Source: Chloroflexota bacterium (lineage in GTDB: Bacteria; Chloroflexota; UBA5177; JANWHV01). From it: a stretch of DNA of 13,947 nt. The position numbers were made by a program, and so were the translations under genes. The notes below the pieces were generated by a model. That model ran no database searches, had not been told where the DNA came from, and saw only the letters and a list, made by a program, of their open reading frames with translations. The stretch covers positions 1 to 13,947 of the forward strand of contig JANWHO010000033.1 in NCBI GenBank assembly GCA_025450375.1, written 5' to 3'. Shown piece by piece: positions 1-7,944 of the stretch. Within the stretch, counting starts at the first letter, position 1; each line of letters begins with the position of its first letter.

Positions 1-932
1 GCATCGACCGTTTCGGTGGCCGTGCTGACATGATGCTGGACATAGAGCGCCGGGTCCAGCACCTCCACGGTCGAACCAGGTGGATGCCGCATGGCGTTAT
101 TGATCGCCAGATTGGCGGCGTCACGAGCGGCGGTTCCCTTCTTGCCGTTGGCGGCTGCCTGCATGAGGTACTTCACGAAGGTTGTCCCTTGCGTGGAGGG
201 AAAACCAATCTGATCGTGGGGAAAGTCGGAGGGCGGACTGCCCCCGCTTTGCAATTCCTGGTTCAGGAGCAGAATGTCTTGCCGGCTGAAGGTGGTGATG
301 GCGAAGTTGGTCATGGTCGTGAAGGCATCACCCTCCACCAGGGCCTCGGCCGCCAATTGCGCGTCGGAGTTACGTCCGGCGGGATCATTATGAGGGCCGG
401 TCAAGTTGGCGAGATTGAAGCTTTGGTCCAGCAAGGCGCGCGCGAATTCGTGAGCGATAAAGGCCCTATCCAGGGGAGTATAGGCCGGCTTATTGTCCCG
501 CACGTACAGTGTCTTCCCGGCGATATCGTATTGCGCCGTGGTGTTGCCGCCGTACTGGCTACGCCGGATCGCCGCCAGATCCTGGTTGGGCGCCAGGGCG
601 CCCAGCAGCTCAAAAGCCATTTCCGTACCGGTCAGAGGTTCGGCCGCCACGTCACGCTGGCGGATTGCCACCGCCTCGGCCCGTAAGCTGGAGCTATCGA
701 CCAAACGCACCTTGATCGGCTGGTGAGGCGTAAGCCCACGTACATCCTCGGTGGCGCAGGCAATGGCGGTAATTGACGCTTGCGACGAGCCATAGCCTTG
801 ATTGACGAACACGACGGCATGCCGGGCCGCGCACGACGATGTCGCGGCCATCCCCATTCGGGGCCCCGCGACGGAGAAAAACGCACACAGCCCCAGGATC
901 GCGACGGAACGCCGCGCCCATGAGGCGAACAC
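1..932 (-). CDS. Secreted metallopeptidase-like protein, degenerate HExxH (C-terminus cut by window edge)
   Basis: An uninterrupted frame of about 310 codons runs off the left edge. From the GTG at 932 the protein opens with a signal-peptide-like segment: Arg at residues 7-8, a hydrophobic run VAILGLCAFFSVAG (10-23), then small residues. The TTG at 944 is an equally possible start; both give the same secretion signal. The middle reads AFIAHEFARALLDQ, with His161-Glu162 and Arg165 where a zincin has its second His. An ALVEGDA segment follows (Glu200), then TQGTTFVKYL and an NAMRHPPGSTVEVLDPALY segment. This order (HExxH, EGDA, G..FV.L, P.STE.vLhP) is one I recall from uncharacterised extracellular gluzincin-like proteins of Gram-positives and Chloroflexota. 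With Arg in place of the zinc-binding His, hydrolysis is doubtful. The family call is by motif memory; the reading frame is well supported. Confidence 0.72.
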   Translation of the reverse strand, partial: MFASWARRSVAILGLCAFFSVAGPRMGMAATSSCAARHAVVFVNQGYGSSQASITAIACATEDVRGLTPHQPIKVRLVDSSSLRAEAVAIRQRDVAAEPLTGTEMAFELLGALAPNQDLAAIRRSQYGGNTTAQYDIAGKTLYVRDNKPAYTPLDRAFIAHEFARALLDQSFNLANLTGPHNDPAGRNSDAQLAAEALVEGDAFTTMTNFAITTFSRQDILLLNQELQSGGSPPSDFPHDQIGFPSTQGTTFVKYLMQAAANGKKGTAARDAANLAINNAMRHPPGSTVEVLDPALYVQHHVSTATETVD

Positions 933-1033
933 CCGGCTTCCCAACTGCCACCACCGAGATACAAGGAAAGAAGATAAATAAGGCCCGCGAGGTCGCGCCG
1001 CGAAACCAAACGCGGCGAGGAAATGGAATGCCG

Positions 1034-1083
1034 CTACAGTGCCGTGACAATGCACGGGAATAATGAGAAGAACCTCACTGTAG
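1034..1083 (-). promoter_or_regulatory. Nested inverted repeat in the leader of the metallopeptidase-like gene
   Basis: CTACAGTG (1034-1041) pairs perfectly with CACTGTAG (1076-1083). Directly inside it, CCGTG (1042-1046) pairs with CACGG (1053-1057) around a 6-base loop. On the minus-strand transcript the 8-bp outer stem would close an asymmetric loop and stack on the 5-bp inner hairpin. The element lies about 100-150 bases before the start codon and just after a possible -10 box. The pairings are seen; formation and role are inferred. No known riboswitch class was recognised. Confidence 0.5.
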
Positions 1084-1087
1084 TTTT

Positions 1088-1115
1088 AGCATACCGCACA
1101 TGGCAATAGGGTGAA
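1088..1115 (-). promoter_or_regulatory. Possible sigma70-type promoter for the metallopeptidase-like gene
   Basis: On the minus strand TTCACC (1115-1110) is separated by 16 bases from TATGCT (1093-1088). Each box matches 4 of 6 consensus positions. Initiation would fall near 1080, at the 5' end of the nested inverted repeat, leaving a leader of about 140-150 bases. Boxes this loose also occur by chance. Confidence 0.28.
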
Positions 1116-1209
1116 GGGACATTCCATCACCCCACGTCCTGGCTTCCGCGAAACGGGCCCCCAGCCCCGTGGTTTGGCGGTACGGTATCGTGACCCAATT
1201 TGGTCCAGA

Positions 1210-1485
1210 CTAGGACATGGCAAGGCCCAGCTTAGCCGCCAGCACCTTGTTTGAAGGCTCGACCAGGACCGAGCCATCGGAAAAGACAATCGTGGGGACC
1301 GATTGGCGACCATCATTCAGCCGTTCCACCACGGCGGTCGCGGCCGGGTCCGTCTCAATATCCACGTAGTGGTAGGGAACGCCGTTGGTCTCCAGCAGCC
1401 GGCGCGACCGCTTGCAGTCCCCACACCAAGGGGTGCCATACAGCACAATCGCGGATTGGGGCATCGTGTCGAGGGACGTGGCCAT
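1210..1485 (-). CDS. Glutaredoxin / mycoredoxin-like thiol-disulfide oxidoreductase
   Basis: A 91-residue cytoplasmic thioredoxin-fold protein of typical small glutaredoxin or NrdH/mycoredoxin length. The redox motif WCGDC holds Cys21 and Cys24 after the first strand (IVLYGTPW). SVPTI (62-66) supplies the expected cis-proline, and a glycine-containing segment (FSDGSVL) follows as in the thiol-binding region. The likely role is reduction of protein disulfides or mixed disulfides with a low-molecular-weight thiol; the partner cannot be read from sequence. The ATG at 1485 is chosen because an AAAGGAG lies 12 bases upstream. The frame stays open to 1599, but that extension has no family similarity I can see. 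It lies 97 bases after lepA on the same strand and could be co-transcribed with it. CGDC, rather than the CPYC of classic glutaredoxins, favours the mycoredoxin-like branch. Confidence 0.85.
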   Translation of the reverse strand: MATSLDTMPQSAIVLYGTPWCGDCKRSRRLLETNGVPYHYVDIETDPAATAVVERLNDGRQSVPTIVFSDGSVLVEPSNKVLAAKLGLAMS

Positions 1486-1582
1486 GATGAGGATGGGCTC
1501 CTTTGGATAGTATTTGTTCCTCTTGTCATCATACCCTCCGAACTTCATCGGAAGGAAGAGCACTCTCCAACCTATTATGTCT

Positions 1583-3394
1583 CTATTCACTTTTCCCATT
1601 ATTGAGCGAGAGCACCGCCATGAACGCTTCCTGAGGGATTTCCACGTTCCCTACTCGCTTCATCCGGGCCTTCCCCTCTTTCTGCTTCTCCAGCAGCTTC
1701 CGCTTCCGGCTTATGTCGCCGCCGTAGCACTTCGCCAGTACGTCTTTCCGCATGGCGCGCACCGTCTCGCGGGCAATCACCTTGGAGCCGATGGCCGCCT
1801 GGATCGGCACCTCGAACAACTGGCGGGGAATAATCGTCCGTAGTTTATCCACCAGTTGCCGCCCCAGGGCATAGGCTTTCTCCTGGTGGGTAATCATGGA
1901 CAGCGCGTCTACCGGAGTGGCGTTGACCAGGATGTCCAGTTTGACCAGCTTCCCCTCCCGGTAGCCGGTGATATCGTAGTCCAGCGAGGCATAACCCTGG
2001 GACCGGGATTTCAACTGGTCGTAAAAGTCGATGATCAATTCGGAGAGCGGCACGTCGTAGTCAATCTGCACCCGTTGCTCATCCAGGTAGGACATGTGCA
2101 CGAACAGACCCCGATGGGACTGGCATAGCTCCATGATCGCTCCGATGTAGCCGGTGGGGGTGAAAATGCTGGCCTTCACCCAGGGTTCGGCAATGGAGGC
2201 GATGGCGTCGGGGGGAGGGAGCTGGGCTGGGTTGTCTACCGCGACCACGCTGCCGTCGGTCCGGGTCACCTGATATTCCACGCTGGGGGCGGTGGCGAGC
2301 AACTCCAGGTCGTATTCGCGCTCCAGCCGCTCCTGGATGATCTCCATGTGGAGGAGGCCGAGGAATCCACAGCGGTAGCCGAAGCCCAGGGCCACCGAGC
2401 TTTCCGGCTCGTAGGTCAGGCTGGCATCATTCAATTGCAGACGATCCAGGGCATCCCGGAGGAGCGGATAGTCCTCCCCGTTGATCGGATACAGACCAGC
2501 GAATACCATGGGCTGGGCCGGCTTATAGCCGGGTAGAGCAGCGGCGGCGGGCCGCTGCGCGTTGGTGATCGTGTCGCCAACCTGGCAGTCTTTCACGTTC
2601 TTCAGCCCAGTGGCGATATAGCCGACCTCGCCCGCGCTTAACTCCGGCAGCGGGGTAAGGGTGGGACGGAAACTGCCCAGATCCATCAACTCACTCTGAG
2701 CCCCGGAGCCCAGGAGGGCGATCCGGTCGCCGGTAAACAGGGTACCGTCCATCACCCGCACGTAGGCGATCACCCCGCGGTAGGAGTCGTATTTGGAGTC
2801 GAAGATCAGGGCCCGCACCGGCGCCGCTGGGTCGCCGCTGGGCGGAGGCACCTGGCGCACCACCGCCTCAAGCACCTCGTGAATCCCCAGCCCGCTCTTG
2901 GCGCTGATCAGCACGACTTCGTCGGGGTTCAGTCCGATCACCCGCTGCAATTCATCCCGCACCCGTTCCGGTTCGGCGCTGGGGAGATCGATCTTGTTGA
3001 TCACCGGCACAATGGTCAGATCCTGACCAAAGGCCAGATAGACATTGGCGAGGGTCTGGGCTTCGATTCCCTGGGTGGCATCGACCACCAGGATCGCTCC
3101 CTCGCAGGCGGCCAGGCTTCGGGAGACCTCATAGTTGAAGTCAACGTGGCCGGGGGTATCGATCAGGTTGAGTTCGTACGTCACTCCATCATCGGCGGTG
3201 TAGGCCATGCGGACCGCCTGCGCCTTGATCGTGATCCCTTTTTCGCGCTCCAGGTCCATCTGATCCAGGAGTTGCTCCTCCATGTCCCGTTTGGCCACCG
3301 TCCGCGTCGTTTCCAGCAAACGGTCGGCCAGGGTGGACTTTCCATGATCGATATGGGCAATGATGCAGAAGTTACGGATAAACTGTTGGTCCAT
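1583..3394 (-). CDS. lepA: Elongation factor 4 (LepA), ribosome-associated GTPase
   Basis: A complete 603-residue LepA of normal length. It is a translational GTPase that binds stalled or mis-set ribosomes, proposed to act in back-translocation and in 30S maturation. GTPase motifs are all intact: AHIDHGKS (13-20), the switch I Thr in GITIK (55), DTPGH (79-83), NKID (133-136) and SAK (164-166). EF-G-like domains II and III follow ([20 protein letters not shown] is diagnostic), then the LepA-specific C-terminal domain ending [12 protein letters not shown]. The ATG at 3394 is preceded by GGGAG four bases upstream and gives the canonical [20 protein letters not shown] start. The frame is open 57 codons further back to 3565, but that stretch is Arg/Pro-rich and unlike the family, so it is not included. 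The gene lies 127 bases after the aminotransferase, so it may have its own promoter. Confidence 0.97.
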   Translation of the reverse strand: MDQQFIRNFCIIAHIDHGKSTLADRLLETTRTVAKRDMEEQLLDQMDLEREKGITIKAQAVRMAYTADDGVTYELNLIDTPGHVDFNYEVSRSLAACEGAILVVDATQGIEAQTLANVYLAFGQDLTIVPVINKIDLPSAEPERVRDELQRVIGLNPDEVVLISAKSGLGIHEVLEAVVRQVPPPSGDPAAPVRALIFDSKYDSYRGVIAYVRVMDGTLFTGDRIALLGSGAQSELMDLGSFRPTLTPLPELSAGEVGYIATGLKNVKDCQVGDTITNAQRPAAAALPGYKPAQPMVFAGLYPINGEDYPLLRDALDRLQLNDASLTYEPESSVALGFGYRCGFLGLLHMEIIQERLEREYDLELLATAPSVEYQVTRTDGSVVAVDNPAQLPPPDAIASIAEPWVKASIFTPTGYIGAIMELCQSHRGLFVHMSYLDEQRVQIDYDVPLSELIIDFYDQLKSRSQGYASLDYDITGYREGKLVKLDILVNATPVDALSMITHQEKAYALGRQLVDKLRTIIPRQLFEVPIQAAIGSKVIARETVRAMRKDVLAKCYGGDISRKRKLLEKQKEGKARMKRVGNVEIPQEAFMAVLSLNNGKSE

Positions 3395-3521
3395 GTGCTC
3401 CCGTCGGCGGCCTGCTCGTGGCCGAGGCTCTGCTTTGACCCCTACAGGGTACCTGGAAACAGGGGATTCCGTTTCGCGGCTACAACCTAGGGGCGCGGCC
3501 ACAAACGCGAGCGCGGATCGG

Positions 3522-4808
3522 TCAGGCGGTGGCCTCGATTGCCCGGCGCAGAATGGCCACTCCATCCTCGATCTGCTCCCGGCTGACGATCAACGGGGGG
3601 ATCAGCCGCAGGGTTTGATCGTAGGGGCCACAGGTCAGGACGAGGAGCCCATCGTCCACGCACCGGTGCAGAATGTCCTTGGCGCGGGCCCCGTCTGGGG
3701 AACCATCGGGACGCGCGAACTCCACGGCCACCATCAAGCCCAGGCCCCGGACATCGAGGATACCCGGCTGCTCACCCTGCAAGGCCCGGAGGCCCTCCAT
3801 AAGGAAGCCGCCCTGGGTGGCGGCATTCTCTACCAGCCCCTCCTCGCGGATCGTCCTTACCGTGGCGGCGGCGGCGGCGCAGGCCACGGCGTTGGCCCCG
3901 TAGGTGCCGCCGTGCGAGCCGGGGGTCCAGTGCGCCATCACGGCCCGTGGAGCGGCGATGGCGCTGATCGGCAGACCCGAGCCCAGGCCCTTGGCCATGA
4001 TCAGGATGTCGGGAATCGTGCGGGTGTGTTCGACCGCGAACATGCGTCCCGTGCGCCCAAACCCGGTCTGCACCTCGTCGGCGATCAGCAAGATCCCATG
4101 CCGGTCGCACAGGGAGCGCAAGGCGGGGAGAAACCAGGCGGGCGGCACGACGTAGCCACCCTCGCCCAGGACTGGCTCGACCAGTATGGCGGCGATCGTC
4201 TCGGGCGCCGCGCGGGTGGCCAGCAATTCGTTGAGGTCGGCCAGTTGCTGCTGGCAGCATCCTTCGTGGGCGCCCCGGCGGGGGCAGCGGACGCAGTAAG
4301 GATAACTGGTGACATGGGCGGCCCCGGGCAGGGCTCCGGCGTGCATGCGGTAGCGGGCCTTGGAGTTGGTCAGGGCCAGGGCGCCGGTGGTGCGGCCATG
4401 GAACGAACCCTGGAAGCAGATCACGGCATCGCGTCCGGTTGCCGCGCGCGCCAGCTTGATCGCGCCTTCGATTGCCTCGGCGCCGCTGTTGGCGAAAAAG
4501 AAGGTGTCGAGACCGGTGGGCATCTCGGGGAGCAACGTCTCGACCAGCCGAAGCACCGGCTCGTGGTAGACGATGTTAATCTGCCCGTGAAGCAGACGGC
4601 CTGCCTGCTCCTGAATGGCGGCGACCACCTTCGGATGGCAGTGCCCGGTATTGGTCACGCCGATCCCACAGGTGAAATCGAGATATCGCGTACCGTCGAT
4701 GCCATGGAGGTAGACGCCCTCGCCTCGGGCGGCCACGATCTCGGTGTAGTGGGCCCACACGGGAGCCAGATGCCGCTTCAAGTCCGTCTCAAGCATGGAA
4801 TCACTCAC
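3522..4808 (-). CDS. Class III PLP-dependent aminotransferase (4-aminobutyrate aminotransferase-like)
   Basis: A 428-residue fold-type I, class III aminotransferase. Visible family features: SGAEA (108-112) for phosphate binding, FHGRT (136-140), Glu211 in LVEPV, the [12 protein letters not shown] block (243-254, Asp244 against the PLP pyridine nitrogen), Lys273 in [11 protein letters not shown] as the Schiff-base lysine, and GGTYG near 300. The overall style is closest to GabT-type omega-amino acid:2-oxoglutarate transaminases; ornithine, acetylornithine or related omega-amino acids are alternatives. A Cys cluster (Cys172, Cys175, Cys184, Cys185) sits in the middle. The GTG start at 4808 overlaps the stop codon of the upstream RDD gene (GTGA), which implies translational coupling; an in-frame ATG at 4796 is the alternative. 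The link to the membrane protein suggests amino-acid uptake or sensing, but that is inference. Confidence 0.92.
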   Translation of the reverse strand: MSDSMLETDLKRHLAPVWAHYTEIVAARGEGVYLHGIDGTRYLDFTCGIGVTNTGHCHPKVVAAIQEQAGRLLHGQINIVYHEPVLRLVETLLPEMPTGLDTFFFANSGAEAIEGAIKLARAATGRDAVICFQGSFHGRTTGALALTNSKARYRMHAGALPGAAHVTSYPYCVRCPRRGAHEGCCQQQLADLNELLATRAAPETIAAILVEPVLGEGGYVVPPAWFLPALRSLCDRHGILLIADEVQTGFGRTGRMFAVEHTRTIPDILIMAKGLGSGLPISAIAAPRAVMAHWTPGSHGGTYGANAVACAAAAATVRTIREEGLVENAATQGGFLMEGLRALQGEQPGILDVRGLGLMVAVEFARPDGSPDGARAKDILHRCVDDGLLVLTCGPYDQTLRLIPPLIVSREQIEDGVAILRRAIEATA

Positions 4809-6001
4809 GAGCGGACCACGACCGTGTCCGCCACTTTGTCATGCCAGCCCTGGCGCTTGTCATCCCAGAGCATCCACATAGCGCCCAGGATACCAGGGAA
4901 GAAGAACATCATGCAGGCAAAGAGAGTGACGTAGCGAGCGATGGCCGCCCCCAGTGAGACCTGGCCGCCATCGGAACGGGCCAGACGCAAACCCATGGCC
5001 CGATAGCCTATGGTGCGCCCGGTGGTAGCCCAGGCGCTGATGAAGTAGGTGGCGGGGCACAGCACCAGAGCCAGGAGCCAGAATCCAGCCCAGGTGGCGC
5101 TTTCGGTGGCGCCAACGATGCTGAGGAGGAAAAACATCGGGATAGCCAGCACCATGGAGTCCAGAAGATAAGCGCCGAATCGCTGGCCCCCATCCGCCAG
5201 GCCGCCGGCCGGCTGGCCATAGGGTATGGGCGCGTAGGGAGAGCCATGGGGAACAACTGGGTATGAAGGCGGGTAGACAGCGGGGACGGATCCATAGGCG
5301 CCCTGGGGCTGCCCGACTCCCGGAGGGGCGGAGACATACTCTCCTCCCTGGCCATAGGGCGATGGGGGAGCGCCATACACGGGCTGAGGCGCGCCGACCC
5401 GCGGGTAGCCGTTCGGCTGGGGATACCCGTTCGCCGGCTGGCCGTACGGACTCACGCCATACCCCGTTGGTGGGGGCCAGCCAGGCGGTGGATAGCCATT
5501 CGGTGGCCTTGCCGCCGATGCTGGCGCATTGGGCGCCTCACCAATTCGATAAAAGCCGGGCGGGGGCGGGGGCAATTGGCTCCGGTAGGGATCCGGAAAG
5601 GGTAATTGTGCCGGATCGAACCCATATGATCCCTGATTGGGACCGGAAGGCGCGGCGGGATAAGGCCCACCATAGGGGAGAGGCGCGGCCAAGCCCTGAG
5701 GAGGCAACGGCCACGGCGGCAAGGGGGCCTGCTGCCCCGCGGTCCAGGCGCTCACGGCGCCGGGCGGCGGCTCGGCGGGATGCTCCGGCGTGTGTTGTTG
5801 CGAGGAGTACCAGCCGCCGGGAACCTGGATCGGAGGGGATGAATGAGAGGGCAAGGCGCCATCTAGATAAATTGGCCGCGTCACCGGCGCGGGCGGCGGA
5901 GGCGACTCTGCCGGGCGCGCATCCAGCGGGGACCCGCAGCCCAGGCAGGCCGTCGCCTCCGGGGTGTTGCGGAATCCGCAATAAGTACAGAAATTGCGCA
6001 T
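4805..6001 (-). CDS. Zinc-ribbon, proline/tyrosine-rich, RDD-domain membrane protein
   Basis: A 398-residue protein in three parts. Residues 1-25 form a zinc ribbon with two CxxC knuckles (Cys5/Cys8, Cys19/Cys22). Residues about 30-270 are low complexity, rich in Pro, Gly, Tyr, Ala and Gln, with short repeats such as NGYP at 168, 191 and 197. Residues 271-398 are an RDD domain: Arg274 in GGQRFGAYLLDSMV, three hydrophobic segments (about 276-297, 303-325, 350-380), and the closing DDKRQGWHDKVADTVVV block. RDD proteins are inner-membrane proteins, some proposed as ion or solute exchangers; the function here is unknown. The ATG at 6001 is preceded by GGAG five bases upstream and starts right at the zinc ribbon, whereas the longer open frame to 6127 looks non-coding. 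The stop overlaps the start of the aminotransferase gene. The gene is divergent from the ABC binding-protein gene. Confidence 0.88.
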   Translation of the reverse strand: MRNFCTYCGFRNTPEATACLGCGSPLDARPAESPPPPAPVTRPIYLDGALPSHSSPPIQVPGGWYSSQQHTPEHPAEPPPGAVSAWTAGQQAPLPPWPLPPQGLAAPLPYGGPYPAAPSGPNQGSYGFDPAQLPFPDPYRSQLPPPPPGFYRIGEAPNAPASAARPPNGYPPPGWPPPTGYGVSPYGQPANGYPQPNGYPRVGAPQPVYGAPPSPYGQGGEYVSAPPGVGQPQGAYGSVPAVYPPSYPVVPHGSPYAPIPYGQPAGGLADGGQRFGAYLLDSMVLAIPMFFLLSIVGATESATWAGFWLLALVLCPATYFISAWATTGRTIGYRAMGLRLARSDGGQVSLGAAIARYVTLFACMMFFFPGILGAMWMLWDDKRQGWHDKVADTVVVRS

Positions 6002-6061
6002 GGTATCTCCGATTCGACGGCAAGGTTGAGGCGGGCTTCGCACCACGATCCCTGTACTGCC

Positions 6062-6067
6062 ATCATA
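6062..6067 (-). promoter_or_regulatory. Possible -10 box (TATGAT) for the RDD-aminotransferase unit
   Basis: TATGAT on the minus strand matches 5 of 6 positions of TATAAT and sits about 60 bases before the RDD start codon, in the 193-base divergent gap. No convincing -35 box is seen upstream. No clear promoter for the plus-strand binding-protein gene could be picked out in the same gap. Confidence 0.3.
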
Positions 6068-6194
6068 CTGTGTCGCGCGCCTCGTGAGTAGCCGCCAAAT
6101 TGGGGGGTCCGCGCCGACGCTAGGCACGCGCCTGTTCTACCTGATACAGTGGTGGACATCATATTCTCTCGTTAGAGCAATAAGGTAGGTGAGT

Positions 6195-7811
6195 ATGCGC
6201 TTCCAGTACGCCCGAACCGCCGGAACAGTGGCCACCGCAGCCACCCTTTTAACCTCGTGCCTGGTCCTCCGTCCGGCCCAGCCCGCGCGGGCCGATAGCA
6301 CAACCTTGCTGGTGGCGGCCGATATTCAGGACGGCAGAACCATGGATCCAGGCCGCTCCTATGAGTTTACCGCCTCGGCGATGCAATCAAATTGCTACGA
6401 CACGCTGATCACTTATAAGGGCAACGATACAATCCATCCGGTCCCCGATCTGGCAGTGTCCTTGCCCACGGTCAGCGGCGGCAAGGTCTATACGTTCCAC
6501 CTCCGCCAAAATGTCCGCTTCGCGAGCGGCAATCCGATGACCGCCGCCGACGTGGTGTTTTCCTATCGCCGGCTCCTCTATCTGAACGATAATCCAGGCT
6601 TCCTGATCGCGGGCGCCACGGACATCAAGGCGCTTAATACATATACAGTGCAGATCAGCTTGAGCGCGCCGGATGTCTCCTTCCTGTCCGCGCTTGCCGA
6701 CGTCAACTTTGCCGTGCTCGATTCCAAGGTGGTAATCGCCCACGGCGGCGATGATTCCGTCAACGCCGCCAAGCTGGACAAGGCCACGACCTTCCTCGAT
6801 GGCCAATCGGCGGGCACCGGCGCCTTTACCATGACGAATTGGACCCGGAACAACCAGATCGTGATGGAGCGGAATCCCAATTATTGGGGCCCGAAGCCCT
6901 TCTTCAGCAAGATCATCTTCCAGAATCAGGTAGACTCCGCGCAGCAGCGATTGCTGGTCCAGCGTGGCGCCGTGGACGCGGCCATGAATATCAACCTCCA
7001 GCAGGTGACGCCTCTCCTTCATGACTCCAGTGTGAAGGTGGTCACGGGGAACACGCTCGATCTGATCTACATGGGCATGACCCTCAATCCCGCCGTTTCC
7101 AAGCCACTCTCCGATGCTCGGGTGCGGCAGGCGATCCGCTACGCTCTTGACTACGATGGCATTCTCAAGGGATTGCTCAAGGGCGTGGGCACCCGCCCCA
7201 ACGGAATGATTCCCGTGGGCATGGTAGGGAATGACACCGCCACGAACAATTCACTCCTGATCCATCAAGATCTGGCCAAGGCTCGCTCCCTGCTCACGGC
7301 GGCGGGATACGCGAACGGGTTCACGGTCAACATGAACTACGATGTGAACACAACGTTTGACAGTGTCACGTTCGATCCCCTGGCCGCGAAGGTGCAGAAT
7401 GACCTGGCGCGAGTAGGGATCAAGGTGAACTTGGTGCCTCAGCAGGATACGATCCTGCTTCCTGCCTACCGGGCCCAGAAACTACAGATGGTGTTGTATA
7501 ACTGGGGGGTGGATTATCCCGATCCCAACGACTACGCCGGTCCGTTCTCACCTGGCGGCGGACCAGCCAAGCGTATGTGGTACGTTCCTTCCACCGACAC
7601 GGGGCTGATGAACATCGTGGCGCGTGCCGATACTACGACCGATCTGGCCAAGCGGACGGCCCTCTATCGTACGGTTCAGCAGACCTGGCTGAAGGAAAGT
7701 CCGTTTATCGGCGTGGTGCAGCCGCAAAACATCCTGGTCTTCGGCAGCAACATCAAAGGCTACGTGTATTCTCCCATCCTGCCGAAAAACTTCCGTACAC
7801 TAAGCAAGTAA
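6195..7811 (+). CDS. ABC transporter substrate-binding protein, family 5 (peptide/nickel type)
   Basis: A 538-residue extracytoplasmic solute-binding protein of the SBP_bac_5 (DppA/OppA) family, which captures oligopeptides, dipeptides or related solutes for an ABC importer. The N-terminus is a secretion signal: basic MRFQYAR, a hydrophobic stretch, then either a lipobox-like LTSC ending at Cys22 or an AxA-type site in PARADS. Family landmarks are the FHLRQNVRFASGNPMTAADV block, ERNPNYWG, DARVRQAIRYALD, and the late YNWGVDYPDPNDY segment. The ATG at 6195 has AAGG nine bases upstream; an in-frame GTG at 6189 is the alternative. It heads a plus-strand unit with two permeases, from which it is separated by a 133-base gap holding a hairpin and a small ORF. 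Substrate cannot be assigned. Confidence 0.93.
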   Translation: MRFQYARTAGTVATAATLLTSCLVLRPAQPARADSTTLLVAADIQDGRTMDPGRSYEFTASAMQSNCYDTLITYKGNDTIHPVPDLAVSLPTVSGGKVYTFHLRQNVRFASGNPMTAADVVFSYRRLLYLNDNPGFLIAGATDIKALNTYTVQISLSAPDVSFLSALADVNFAVLDSKVVIAHGGDDSVNAAKLDKATTFLDGQSAGTGAFTMTNWTRNNQIVMERNPNYWGPKPFFSKIIFQNQVDSAQQRLLVQRGAVDAAMNINLQQVTPLLHDSSVKVVTGNTLDLIYMGMTLNPAVSKPLSDARVRQAIRYALDYDGILKGLLKGVGTRPNGMIPVGMVGNDTATNNSLLIHQDLAKARSLLTAAGYANGFTVNMNYDVNTTFDSVTFDPLAAKVQNDLARVGIKVNLVPQQDTILLPAYRAQKLQMVLYNWGVDYPDPNDYAGPFSPGGGPAKRMWYVPSTDTGLMNIVARADTTTDLAKRTALYRTVQQTWLKESPFIGVVQPQNILVFGSNIKGYVYSPILPKNFRTLSK

Positions 7812-7847
7812 GCGTCGTGCCCCCGGCCCCACGGGGACTCGGCAACT

Positions 7848-7929
7848 AAGGGGAGCGATCATGACAGGCGCCGGTTTGCCCATCTCAGCGTGGATGGACC
7901 ATCCGGCGGTGGTCAGGGTCGCTCCCCTT
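7848..7929 (+). promoter_or_regulatory. Long-range hairpin between binding-protein and permease genes
   Basis: AAGGGGAGCGATC (7848-7860) can pair with GGTCGCTCCCCTT (7917-7929): 12 Watson-Crick pairs and one G-T pair across a 56-base loop. The left arm contains the ribosome-binding site (GGGGAG, 7850-7855) of the 27-codon ORF and ends right before its ATG. Within the loop, GGATGG and CCATCC form a second small inverted repeat (7892-7904). Hairpins between binding-protein and permease genes are known to limit permease expression or protect upstream mRNA (malE-malF in E. coli is the classic case). That role is inferred here. There is no U-tract, so an intrinsic terminator is unlikely. Confidence 0.6.
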
Positions 7930-7944
7930 CTCCGTGGAACCTGA
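7861..7944 (+). CDS. Candidate 27-residue ORF abutting the permease gene
   Basis: An ATG with a good GGGGAG ribosome-binding site five bases upstream opens a 27-codon frame. Its TGA stop (7942-7944) is followed immediately by the permease ATG at 7945, with no base between. The peptide starts MTGAGLPISAWMDH and ends APLLRGT; it has no recognisable domain and no long membrane segment. The permease itself has only a weak purine stretch (GTGGA) before its ATG. Translation of this ORF could therefore deliver ribosomes to the permease start, with the enclosing hairpin gating access. It could also be a chance frame whose ribosome-binding site merely belongs to the hairpin. Confidence 0.42.
   Translation: MTGAGLPISAWMDHPAVVRVAPLLRGT

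Noticed and set aside
30..686. 218-codon plus-strand open frame at the left end
   Set aside because: The minus-strand frame here carries a signal peptide, an HExxH-like motif and an EGDA segment in family order; the plus frame shows no recognisable family and is its shadow.
632..1050. Two minus-strand frames of 118-125 codons over the metallopeptidase N-terminus
   Set aside because: They lie out of frame with the open frame that continues to the window edge and carries the signal peptide and peptidase-like motifs.
933..1209. Additional gene or tRNA in the gap between the metallopeptidase-like and glutaredoxin genes
   Set aside because: No cloverleaf or coding frame with a ribosome-binding site was found; only the promoter-like boxes and nested hairpin stand out.
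1486..1599. N-terminal extension of the glutaredoxin-like protein
   Set aside because: It would overlap lepA and add 38 residues absent from small glutaredoxins; the AAAGGAG site supports the ATG at 1485.
3395..3565. 57-codon N-terminal extension of lepA
   Set aside because: LepA proteins begin at the [15 protein letters not shown] region; a ribosome-binding site sits before the ATG at 3394, and the extension is Arg/Pro-rich without similarity.
3360..4934. 524-codon plus-strand frame antisense to lepA start and the aminotransferase
   Set aside because: The opposite strand encodes a complete aminotransferase with all PLP motifs; the plus frame is Gly/His/Asp-rich, a typical high-GC antisense artefact.
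5470..5530. Possible tandem DNA repeat in the RDD linker (NGYP coding units)
   Set aside because: The repetition is short and degenerate at DNA level; it reflects amino-acid bias rather than a true satellite repeat.
5263..6087. 274-codon plus-strand frame opposite the RDD protein
   Set aside because: Arg/Ala/Pro/Ser-rich shadow of the low-complexity linker; no start context and no family features.
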